DNA from: Gaertneriomyces semiglobifer | Lineage: Eukaryota; Chytridiomycota; Chytridiomycetes; Spizellomycetales; Spizellomycetaceae | Length of the DNA: 64,000 nt | Direction of reading: 5' to 3' | NCBI GenBank assembly: GCA_025558075.1 | Contig: JAHLKF010000008.1 | Span: 1 to 64,000 of the forward strand | Shown: one piece after another, positions 37,201 to 46,302 of the stretch | Layout of the letters: each line of letters starts with the position of its first letter | Numbering within the stretch: the first letter of the stretch is position 1 | Notes under the pieces: model-generated | Database searches by the model: none | What the model saw: only the letters and a program-made list of their open reading frames with translations | Told to the model about the DNA's origin: nothing | Position numbers and translations under genes: made by a program

Positions 37201-38092
37201 CTTCTTCGGACACTTCGCCATACTCGTGGACGGGAGACATCCATTGGAGCTTTTCCTCCTCGAGCTTCTCCGGAGGAATCCACGACTCCGTGTGAAAAGG
37301 TCGAGAGGGCTCCCCTGCAGAAGACGGTGCCTGTGACACATGCGAGGTTGACGATTCTTGCGAATTCACTTCGCCGTTCTCAATACGCTTTTCCCTGGCG
37401 TATTTCCGCCCCGCCCGCTCTTTGAGCATTTGAACGATGGAGGGATTCAGCTTTGACAAAATTTCCGCTTGTGCCTCTTCAATTTCTTCTGGTGCCATCT
37501 TGGAAACCACTTTTACATTCTCTGCGTGAATATCTTGCTCATTGTGAGATATTGATCCATTGGCGAAGACGTCCATCAGAGAGGCAGTAGGTGTAAACGT
37601 TTTTGGCCTTTCTGCAGTCTCATTCCAGCGCTCCGTGCGGTGAAGAGGAGTAGGGAATCCCGAAGGTGGGCCTTGCGATTTCAGTACGGGTGTCACAATG
37701 CTCGGAGACCTCTCAACGACATCGGTGAGAACTTGGCCCAGAAGTACATCTGCGGTCTGCATACGTCGGGATGAAGAGCTCCCAGTAGTGGAATTATTTT
37801 CTCGCCCTCTTGCGAGGTGTGCTGCAAAAATAGAAGGTTTTGGTTTAGAATCGATATCCACGCGCGTGAGACCCGGTCGGTGGGATGAAGACTGCGAGTC
37901 CATGTCTAACAGAATCTCGGCAGGACGTACAACAGTCGGCTTAAGCGCAGGTACTCTGATTGGTTTGCCAGCGGCCTTGACGGATGTGCTACCAGAATTG
38001 ATACCCTGGGTTTGATGAAACTGTTGCTGCAAGCGGAGTAAGTCATGTTCGTCCTCATGAACAGAGGGACGCTCTGCACCCCGCAAAGACAT
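34256..38092 (-). CDS. RPAP1: RNA polymerase II-associated protein 1 (RPAP1)
   Basis: A single uninterrupted frame of 1278 codons starts at the ATG at 38092 (MSLRGAERPSVHEDEHDLLR). The N-terminal acidic motif EHDLLRLQQQF is the usual RPAP1 opening. The RPAP1_N segment (EEIEEAQAEILSKLNPSIVQ, then MLKERAGRKYAREKR) and the RPAP1_C segment (DAADLRFDLSGNLV, YSIDELLHLSRSTVPSQRAV, SIRVLGFILAKFYGD) are clear. The rest is an alpha-helical, armadillo-like repeat region. RPAP1 helps assemble and import RNA polymerase II and connects it with Mediator. The frame stays open upstream to about 38149 without another ATG in view, so a small upstream exon is possible. It is the largest intact frame here, which speaks for generally good assembly quality. 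Confidence 0.9.
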   Translation of the reverse strand: MSLRGAERPSVHEDEHDLLRLQQQFHQTQGINSGSTSVKAAGKPIRVPALKPTVVRPAEILLDMDSQSSSHRPGLTRVDIDSKPKPSIFAAHLARGRENNSTTGSSSSRRMQTADVLLGQVLTDVVERSPSIVTPVLKSQGPPSGFPTPLHRTERWNETAERPKTFTPTASLMDVFANGSISHNEQDIHAENVKVVSKMAPEEIEEAQAEILSKLNPSIVQMLKERAGRKYAREKRIENGEVNSQESSTSHVSQAPSSAGEPSRPFHTESWIPPEKLEEEKLQWMSPVHEYGEVSEEEKDAADLRFDLSGNLVDRNANVPVHLGLHHHSSSPSKAGYSIDELLHLSRSTVPSQRAVSIRVLGFILAKFYGDTYGRGRCIALVALLMRKNLLLHLRLALDDTHETVLMNTLGALAAALGVGSFTQNAEETLWDDFFLTRFGHRAYATSIDNQEFFRVRSTGLGHLFEPPENDGTMESAVHLIRRDAVLGLLSTNILTRFSYLLRSRDLALDAVNDIIRILIRVARHSRATAYQVIECEGLIAGVRDRLFRMPWPAPSGLQLLPSLGFKLVRVLCQASREVSQKLANFGIADEVLRFISVNIYDLPESFHEAGYGLQSEVWAVFRILFGYGLSGSVFDDYRQILYDKARQLYVKRGDALAKPYIVKCRASFTRMLITLTQSFGPLLDVGGTNDALWPFLELLLSSPSSCPHNSLTEWDHYGAVLNFMTEYARLIQLNTPAKCSMVADQLMQYMRRPYGWYQSSTAASVRAMVGGIRQRRRQSSESVAPLFGWHLAGLQTEARTSLAGMLVVFTVHCDRYSSFLDLLSWLAGSKEEYVSVLSDYLTSVETQSMLEAALEEIEDCYTHTDWVRFFAQGKTALAYSWLSAVDVMQQLGKDSIELPRVAAVALATLAGLLPGDEYIASRLLNKYILHHNIQLGLQGVDEVPALDAQLSQRIQEIFDYDMYSDVTLLASKGLYQGQSEHLHSMLMEGNKRSISLPVRRDWMFAIFEKLHAESQQFADTLTDSMPLPGIGREGAAEIVAECLRLIKRLESAVTPRWWSSRVPCAARVVRLMNIFLLPPTSQGELFAQPDVNGLLQEALTRYCAVPDAQFARHMEESVGGDARFQEFYRELLEQYTAVSFGDAVFGSFLMLPLAMGFPSDCREAFWTHCMDLLGSFAVRTTEVPAPNGALDYFNYQESNERVLLLYFQALHEERVSRKSTPFLYAVAVNQLSQVWNGANGVSPIAPDFKNRLITMISEGLNPSISESIKHGWSLDSS

Positions 38093-38539
38093 CCCGTTCG
38101 TTGTTAGTGTGGGTTTCGCAGAAGGGATTGTAAGGCGGGCGTGTCGCAAGTCCGGGTGCCAAAACGGGTGTTATACCGGTGACATCGAGAACAAGCCACA
38201 ACACAAACGGAAACACAGATGAAAACAGCACCGATGGCGGCAATCCTCTCAGCTTCCTGGCTCAGAGTTGCCTAGTGCGTTGGGTGTACTTCGTCTGCTT
38301 GGCTTCCTCGTACCGAACCAACCTTATTCCTGCCGATGTAGCTTTGGCAGACGTAGGCACCAGATGATATGCATTTTGAGAAAGTACTGAAATGGAACAT
38401 TCACGCGTGTAATCGATTGCAAAGTAATAGGGTCACGTGAACGACGTCAACCAAGTTCCGCCACAGCGCAGCAATTAAAAGCACGCCACTGGCACAGGGC
38501 ACACAGCCTGCTACAACCATTTGAATAATGGAATGTTCA
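38093..38539. other. RPAP1 upstream region, CpG-normal
   Basis: Ordinary CpG-containing intergenic DNA, with many CG steps up to about 38500. It would hold the RPAP1 promoter. No gene is seen. Confidence 0.4.
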
Positions 38540-41500
38540 ACCACTAAATATAAACTTCATACATGCTTGTCAAAAGGTTACTGGGTTGACCAAGTTGAGC
38601 TGTTCGAAATGTTGATTGTACATACACTTTTGCAACCAATAATTTAATGTCAGCAAAGCAGCTGGAAGTGACCAGAATGGAATCAAGCACAGACAGGCAG
38701 TAATCGTATAAATTCAAATGCCATCAGTAAAACAAAAGGTTGCAGTTTTTATTGATAGGTGACAATTTGATATTTTCAAGATCCCTCTATATCTATTTCC
38801 CTGACAATTCCAAAATGTAATAGGATCCATGCTTGTGGTCTGTAAGCAGTTGCACTCACAGGATTTTTGGGTGAGTTCTGGGTCTTGTGTTAAATAAATG
38901 TGAAACTCTAGTATTCAATTTAAGAGTCTGAATCAAACAATGCTAGGATGGTGGCTTGGACTGCATAACCAGATCACACCAACATTGTCTGTACTGAGCA
39001 GCAGGGGGTGAGTTGTAATATGCAGGGATAAAATGGACGGAAGTTTTTGAGGCAACTCCTTGACCAGATTGCTGTAAAGGGAGTCCCGATGACATATACA
39101 TCATAAGGGTCACCCTAACCAGGGCACACATACAGTGAGTGTCTCGACACATATACACGTTCCAGCATAGCCTTGGTCCCATCAACACTGACACGTGCGA
39201 CTGAGGCCCTAACTCTAAGTCACATGATCTTTTCTGTCAGGCAGCACTTAACCTGGAACTGCCAGTTTAGAACTTATAGAACCTCAGACTTTAGATACAA
39301 CAGAGCTTATTAGAAGGATCAGAGCATCAGCAGGATCCCGCAACACAGATTGCACCCTTGTCTGAAGTATTCATCACCCCATCAAGGTCTGTGATACACG
39401 CATCAATATCAAGATGTATTACGGAAGTATCCATCCTGTTGAGTAGCTGCTTACTGGCGGAAATGTTGCTGCCTCCTGCAATCGCTTAGGGTTCTTGCCA
39501 ACATCAATCTTTGGTTACATAAAATCTCGGTGGCATGATTAATCAGGGTGAGTTCCCCCACCAATCAGATTTCTAACATAGTGCTGTCAACAAAACTTTC
39601 ACCAACGGAGCTGCAATTCACTTATACTGCTTATATTTTCATTGCACCTATCTTTTAGTCTTGTCCGCTGGACAGATCATATTCATTGAGAAACCTGCAG
39701 GCACACTCCATAGTCAATGCTAAGTTTAGCATTCCTTGCCTGTTGCCCGGTTGGGTTTTGAAGAAAAGTATCTCACAATTCATCATTGACACTCTTGAAA
39801 CATGACACACTTGTGATGGATGTCAAACAGTAATTTCAATTGAATGTTTAGGCTTTGCTCTAAGATTCTTCGAGTAATTGGTTGAGCCTGAAGCATAACA
39901 ATTCCGCAGTCATGCCCAGTTACTCACAACCTCAACACATGTCCATTTTACTTTTATTGATAAGATCTGTCAGCAGGGTGCTCTACTGCAAGCAAGCAAC
40001 ATCTGTCAACCTCCTGTTACAAGTGGCAGCTCACCAGAAGGAGTCACTCTTATCAAATCCAGGTTGGTTGGAGTCAGCTAGGGACACCTCAGAATTCTTG
40101 TGAAGATACATCACACGGGTTCATCTCTCGATATCATTTCAGTATCCTGCAAAGGGATATAGGCCCTGCATTTGCCACAGTCACTCCGACATGAAGTTGC
40201 AACATTGCAACCATGTATACTATCACAGTTGCAACGGTGTCTCATTGCTCACCAACTACTAACCAAGCATGTTAGCATGTTACTCAAGGTTTCAAAGGTG
40301 GCAGAAGGAAGCTACCACAAATGCCCCAAAGAAAGCTATGTCACAAACAGCTGCTGGTTGGGAAACACTATCAACAGTCAATATGACCTACAGAAATTGT
40401 AATAATGCATCACTGTCTGGGCAAATGGGGGTGTGAAATTTAGTTCAATACATGCCACTGTACAACCTCTTGCTTAGTAACAGCCAAAGATAAACAATAT
40501 GGTAGTAGGCACAACCATACATGTGTATTCTCCAATGAAAATACAGGCAAAAGCCACAGCAAATGTTCAGTTAATGCCCAGGAACAAGTTCAGATTTTGC
40601 CCCTCTGGCAGGTCAAGTGGGGCTCCATTTCTTTTCCAGCATGTGATTAAAATTATACCCACTCCCTGTTAACAGTTGGCATAAGCCAAAAAAACTGGGG
40701 CAAGCTACAGTGACATTTCCCATCTCTCATTGTATCAGTCGCTTCCTTATACATGCCCACACCTAATCATTCAAGGCGGATGCCTGGAGCAGGTTCCCTG
40801 AGAACCATTATTGTACAGGTCCATGTGCCTGTCAGGGTTTTGGTGAAATGTACTGGCTTACCACATGTTTTTTAATATCTATATTGTTGTTTCGAATGGT
40901 TATTTTAGGTAAAGTGACACCATTACCCTATTTGTAACTGTCCCAGAATGTTGCTATTTAAACAGTTCCTTCTGTAGTGCTTCACAGGACAATGCACCTC
41001 TTTATGTGGTATATCAATGATGTACAGTAATCTTTTTCCATTTTTCAATATCTCATGTAATGATACTTTCTGGCTTTCCAGGATTGACTTGACACTTCTC
41101 TCAGGTCATTGAACAAGCTGAACAACTCCTACAAGGTTATTGATGTAACAAGTGCACAATACCTGACACCCCTTTTGTACATTGTAAAGGCAAGTCCATC
41201 ACTTGGCTAATGTACCTTTGATCGTCTGCATGCAATAAGCAGTGTACACTTTATGAGCTCATAGTATAGGTTTGTTGGCTATTGCCTCAGCTTTGATGTT
41301 CTAACTGACAAACTGCTTACATGTATGTCTCTTTAACATACAGATGCAAGAATTTGGGCACAAAATTGTTTGCAATCACTTCCTGTGCATTGCAGTAACT
41401 TACTCTTACCTTTGGGCTGTGCATAGCTGGCAACCCCAAAATGCTGATGTGAGTTATTGTAGTAACTTACTCTTACCTTTGGGCTGTGCATAGGTGGCAA

Positions 41501-41700
41501 CCCCAAAATGCTGATGTGAGTTATTGTAGTAACTTACTCTTACCTTTGGGCTGTGCATAGCTGGCGACCCCAAAATGCTGATGTGATAACTCAACTCTGC
41601 ACAAAGCGGTACGATATGCATGACAAAAAAATTAAGATGAATGTGGGAGATTATAGTGTCACCATACATATTGCGCACACTCACAAGCGCTTTCCCATCA
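38540..41700. other. Gene-free CpG-depleted block
   Basis: About 3.2 kb contain no plausible gene on either strand. By eye, most 60-base lines hold none or one CG dinucleotide, and the stretch 40381-41220 has only about three. The flanking gene regions show several per line. TG and CA steps are plentiful in exchange. This is what long-term cytosine methylation and deamination (or a RIP-like process) does to a silenced repeat. No transposase, reverse transcriptase or terminal repeat could be recognised, so any element would be very old. The block has a 67-bp tandem array near its right end. Confidence 0.65.
41394..41587. repeat. 67-bp tandem repeat, three copies
   Basis: Copies begin at 41394, 41461 and 41528, each starting AGTAACTTACTCTTACCTTT and continuing through a shared GCTGTGCATAG and CCCCAAAATGCTGATGTGA. 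The period is exactly 67 bp. The copies differ at only a few positions, so the array is much younger than its surroundings. The third copy is cut short after GATGTGA. Confidence 0.93.
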
Positions 41701-41794
41701 ATTTGTTCTAAACTATACTGTACGTAGGGGTGGGTATCTTAAAACATTGATACGTAGCTCAGCCATTTCTGCATGGTATTGTTCACACTTGGCA

Positions 41795-44668
41795 TCAGCC
41801 AGACTGCTGTTGCTCCGGCTCATCTTCCCCTGACGCAGCGATCGCTAGCATGTTGGCGGTACCCTTGCTCCCCTTTGGAGTGCCTGCTGGGTCACCTCCT
41901 CTATTAGACGGCCGTTTGCCACTCGACACCTCACCGGCTGCAATTGCAGCGATGGACTCAACCCAATCGGCCGCCTCTTCCACTGAAGCTGTCTGAAATT
42001 CCACGCTGCCTTTGGCCCAGGTCACAATGAACACATCATTTTTGGTCCTACACTCCAGTTGGCCGATTGAAATCGCTAATCCGACACTCGGTTCCGCTTC
42101 GTTGACGATCGCAAGGATCGCAACTGGCTTAGCAGCGATGTAAACATTGAAGTTTCTCCATTGTGTCGATGTCACCTTGCTGCGGCCGCGGACCGGGAAC
42201 GTCGCCCCTTTGAACGGACCCAGTGCAACTGACCGATTCCTGTTCTTTTTGGCTCCGTGGCTAGGCGATTCGCTTGATCCGTTCGCGGTGCTGTTCTCCG
42301 AGTCCCCATCAGACTTCATGATTAACGCCACGATGTATCGTCCAATCAAAGTGTAATACGTTACGGCAACACCGACCAATATAAAGATACTCCGAACAAT
42401 GAACGATGTGACCACACCAAGCTTGGCAAGATAGGTCACAACGATGATAATCACTGCACAGAAGAAGACATTGTAGATAGCGATGCCAATGGCTTTTGCT
42501 TCATTGAATGCCGAGTAGATGTTGCGCGTCTGGTAAGCGTACCAGCAGCATAAAAGCACCAGGATTGCATTGTAAGCCAGGATCGTAATTAGAAGAGCAT
42601 CCGAAGCGGTGGCGTTTACCGTTGAACATTCGTAATAATGAATCTGCTCAGACAGAATTGTGTGTTCGATGGCTTCAATCGGAAACGCTCCCGCCCACAC
42701 CAATACGATGATCAGTTCAACGGCAACAACCGCCAAAGAGTTCATGAAAAGAATTCTGACAGGTAGAGCGCGGCGTTGAGAGATTTTGTTGTCGAAAATC
42801 TTGTATAGACGCCGCAACTTCACAAGAATACCTCCCACAACAACGGCAAACCCAACCGCCAGAAGCGCCATATAGGAATTGCATGATGTCTTGTTGGGAA
42901 CCTCCTTCGCGTTAACAAGAATGGTCAACAGTATTAGAAGCATTCCACTCCCAGAGTATGCCATGAAAATTGGCGAAAGCGGTTTCAACAGCGGATGAGT
43001 CCGGAATATGAGGAGGGTAGGAATCGATACAGCGACAGCAAGGATAAACAACGATGATATGCTGATAATTATGAGCGGTCCAGCTTTTTTGTAACCAACG
43101 ATTTCGTCATGAATGAATGGGTGATCGGACGGCGGCAGCGTCGCATCACCAAAGTATTTCACCGTCGAGTGAATATTTAAAACGTCGGCTGTGCCTGCTG
43201 CCACTTCGACAACTTCGTTCCCCTGAACATTTAGAATGCGGAAATTTGCCGCAGCTGAGTCTCCATTCGGTAAAAACGCAGCAGGGCCCATGGCGCCATC
43301 GAACGTAATATCCGTAAATTGGGCAACGTTCAGATCAAGGCTCTGCCAGGAACCATCGGCAATCTTATCAGCAGTCCAGCTATTGTCCGTCATGATTTTC
43401 TTGAACGCATGCGCAAAGGCGTAAACAGCATCATACTGAAGCAATGAGAGGGGTAAGTCGGTACATGATGGGAAAACATTCATAAACGGGACAGCAATCA
43501 CGTACATGAGCGATTGCGCCTGACGGTGGTTCAGCACCGCCAAATCGTAGCTTGTAGGCTGCAATGAAATCATCCGAATAGGAGGTATACTCCAAAGGAT
43601 CCGTCACCATAACTCCCTGGACCAGAGGAAAATCGCTCGGTTGCACATTGGACGCTTGTAGCAGCCGTAGCATGGTATCTCCACCAATATACGCATACTC
43701 GGGCCCAATCATACCATTTCTGTTGAGCGCTCTAAACAAATTGATTGCCTCTGCCTCACCTCCCGCAAGAGTCAACATAGCTCGCGCCCCAAGACTTTTC
43801 AGTTGCTGCATGCGATAATCCGTTCCTGCAATATCATCAAGGTCATATGTATAGGAAGCAACCACTTCAATGCCATACGCTGCAGCACTGCTGAGAACTT
43901 TTAATAGAAGGTCTTGTCCGTAGGTGCCTGAACCAGCTAGAATGCCGATGCGTCTCCATCCTAATGTGTGGACAAGACGCAGCATCACCAGACCTTGAAA
44001 ATTGTCGTCTGCTACCAGCCGAAAAAATTTGGGGAACTCTTCCTTTTTGCCCAGAGAAGGCGATGTGGACCATACGCTGCATTGAAAAATCTAGAAAAAC
44101 CTGCGGGTTAGCCATTTTCGCTTAAGGGGAACAAGAATAAACCTGGGGAAGTGTGGCGTACCTTATGCGAAGAAAGTGTGTAGGCAATCATCTTGGATGA
44201 ATCGGAGTACCGCTCGCCAAGAACACCTTGAAAAGCGCCAGGACTACTTGAAACTTCACCGGTGGTGACATCGTGCGCGGCGGCCAGCACTTTGCCTAAA
44301 CCAGCACTCGTTAATAAATTATGTCGATGAAATAGGGGTGAAGCAATATTCCTCAACGAACCAGCATTTAAACCGCCAGTATCGACCTTGACAATTTCGA
44401 GGGGGTGCTCGTCAAACCAGGCCGCCGAGTTCGCCTACAGCAAAATGCCCGCTCAGCATGAAACATTCTTCATTGAATCAGAGTAATGTGCAAATCCTAC
44501 CGTGATCTCTTCCGCTGCCATCAATGCGCCGTTATACGCCCGCTCTTCCATTTCCGGCCAGAGCGTAAAAGGATACATCAGCGCTAGCCGTATAGGAGGT
44601 GGTGGTAAAGCCATGATGAGCACGGCTTTATTTAGCAGCAAGAGAGCAGCTAAGGACTTCAAATGCAT
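41795..44668 (-). CDS. Class C (GABA-B-like) GPCR with PH-like tail
   Basis: The ATG at 44668 opens a signal peptide (MHLKSLAALLLLNKAVLIMA). A periplasmic-binding-type ligand domain follows, with RLALMYPFTLWPEMEERAYN, SAGLGKVLAAAHDVTTG, FPKFFRLVADDNFQGLVMLR and WRRIGILAGSGTYGQDLL. An intron at 43436-43505 joins SGAIAH to YDAVYAFAHAF. Seven hydrophobic helices follow, from AGPLIIISISSLFILAVAVS to IFILVGVAVTYYTLIGRYIV. The cytoplasmic tail carries a PH-like fold pattern: R-rich start, TQWRNFNVYIA, a run of strands, and a final helix EEAADWVESIAAIAAG. No Cys-rich linker is seen between ligand domain and helices, as in GABA-B receptors. It probably senses a small extracellular molecule. Ligand and G-protein partner are unknown. 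The PH-like call is by pattern only. Confidence 0.88.
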
Positions 44669-44750
44669 CTTCGCTTGGGTAGATCAGTTAGGAGGATCTC
44701 GACCAATTTCTGCCTGCTACAGTCAGGAGCCGACGATATCCGCAACCTTC

Positions 44751-44757
44751 TTTTATA
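44751..44757 (-). promoter_or_regulatory. TATA box of the class C GPCR gene
   Basis: On the minus strand TATAAAA lies 83 bp before the ATG at 44668, in the context GCTATAAAAGAAGG. Confidence 0.55.
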
Positions 44758-44759
44758 GC

Positions 44760-46156
44760 ACCTATCCCTCGCAACGGTGTCATCGCGAAGCGATATCTCG
44801 GTGTCGACATCGGACCGGTGAATAGTTCAGCTTTTGCCATTGATCTGTAGCTGAGTTAAGGAGCCTCTAATTGTGCCTCAGATGATATGAAGCCAGCAAA
44901 AGCCAACAGAACTGCGACTGGTTGATTCGTAAACCGGAGGAAACAAAGGAAGGGGCCGTCCTTATCTTTAAAACATTGGCAAATCAATGAATGACCTATT
45001 ATTAGATCTACGCTTACCCACTATGTACGCTACGAATAGGAGTTTACGCCAGGGTTTGCCATTTCAATACCCCTTCCTGTTTTGTAAACCTAAAAGCATC
45101 ATCGATACCAATAGTAGTTTACACCAGGGGGTTGCCATCTCAATACCCCTTCCTGTTTAGTAAAACTAAAAGCATCGCTCGCTCCAGATCTAGGCCTGCC
45201 CAAACTCGCATCTCGGAAGCAGCAGCGGAGTTTCGACCGCGACGTGTGCTTATGGATAACGCAAGCAAACACGCTGGACGCTTGTCGACGTTCACCGGCG
45301 CGAAGATCAACAAACCGAGTGCGGGCATTTCAATGACAGAGAGGTAATGGGAGTGGTGAGAAGTGCCTCAGCATGGAAGCGGCATATCTGTATCCAATCC
45401 CATAGGCAACTTGGCCAACAAGCTGTGTGAAGGACGTAAAGTCCCTCGACCATCATCAGTGTGCATGTTAGTGCCAGATACCTTTGTTCATTCGTCGAGT
45501 TCTGCTGCTTAAAACCGAAAGGGAAAGCAGTCGGATCGTACGAACGGCTCGAGACGCCCAGGCAGTCGGTCGCTCTATGGCCGGGAGGCAGAGACGGTTC
45601 CGCAATCATCGAAAGCGTCCATCTTATGCCGACCGTTTGTTGTTTGGGGGCCCATCTCAAGGTTGGTGGTAGTGCCGCTGACGCCCATGCCTGTAGCGCC
45701 AGGGAAGGGGAAGTTTTAATTATGTCGTTTTTGACATGTGTTATCATCTTGTGAGTACTTCCCAACCCGACACTATTAAGCAGTATGGAACAGTGGTTTT
45801 GTTGCATCTGCTACTGGCGGGCCTCCCAGATATGGAAGGCGGTTACAGCGCTGGGTCGTCTTGAAATGTTCGCCGCCGACGCCTTTGCCATCAGAGACTA
45901 TTTGATCGATATTGGACAGGGCAGAGCACGTCGGCAGTAATTTGTTAAGGATATGACCGTCTGCGGCGGATCGTGAGCATTATTTGGGATTGCGTTACGC
46001 TTGTAGATATCGTACCTCAGCTGCACCTGCTCAGATTGCAGGACTGCTCCCAACTGTACTTTAACGGAATGCGCTGACGAGTCCGCGAGCGAGAAATGCC
46101 TTCGTTACAGATCGCCATCCTCACAACGCTCGGGCGAACCCGAGCGATAACATCTG
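44760..46156. other. Intergenic region with a short direct repeat
   Basis: About 1.4 kb separate the GPCR and the ankyrin-FYVE-RING gene. It holds the direct repeat at 45035-45176. Long frames on both strands around 45307-45807 have no family similarity and no splice logic. A possible first exon (an ATG at 45252, MDNASKHAGRLSTFTGAKIN, running to a GTAATG donor near 45346) has no recognisable continuation. Confidence 0.4.
45035..45176. repeat. Imperfect 75-bp direct repeat, two copies
   Basis: Two copies (45035-45100 and 45110-45176) share TTTAC.CCAGGG, TTGCCAT.TCAATACCCCTT and CCTGTTT.GTAAA.CTAAAAGCATC, with several substitutions and one single-base length difference. They are non-coding and adjacent, so tandem duplication is likely. 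Confidence 0.8.
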
Positions 46157-46163
46157 TATAAAT
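46157..46163 (+). promoter_or_regulatory. TATA box of the ankyrin-FYVE-RING gene
   Basis: TATAAAT overlaps an upstream in-frame ATG at 46162. If it is the working TATA box, transcription would begin downstream of that ATG, which favours the ATG at 46303 as the true start. Confidence 0.45.
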
Positions 46164-46302
46164 GCAGCATCCCGTCAGTCGGCGACATGCCAGTGCACTT
46201 AAAGTGTCCACAGTCTGCCCCACCGCGTCGACAGTGTTCCAAGCACAAACAGGAAATGCCAGTGTAGACGGTCGGCATCGTCGAGGCATCCCGAATGACA
46301 GC

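Noticed and set aside
41394..41587. CRISPR-like array
   Set aside because: The units are directly adjacent without unique spacers and the genome is eukaryotic; this is a plain tandem repeat.
43436..43573. N-terminal extension of the GPCR C-terminal frame beginning MISLQPTSYDLAV
   Set aside because: Bases 43436-43505 form a clean GTACGT..TTCAG intron joining SGAIAH to YDAVYAFAHAF, and the rest of the extension is the exon read in a wrong frame.
45307..45807. 166-codon minus-strand open frame and an overlapping plus-strand frame
   Set aside because: Neither has a recognisable motif, signal peptide or splice context, and both look like chance open frames.
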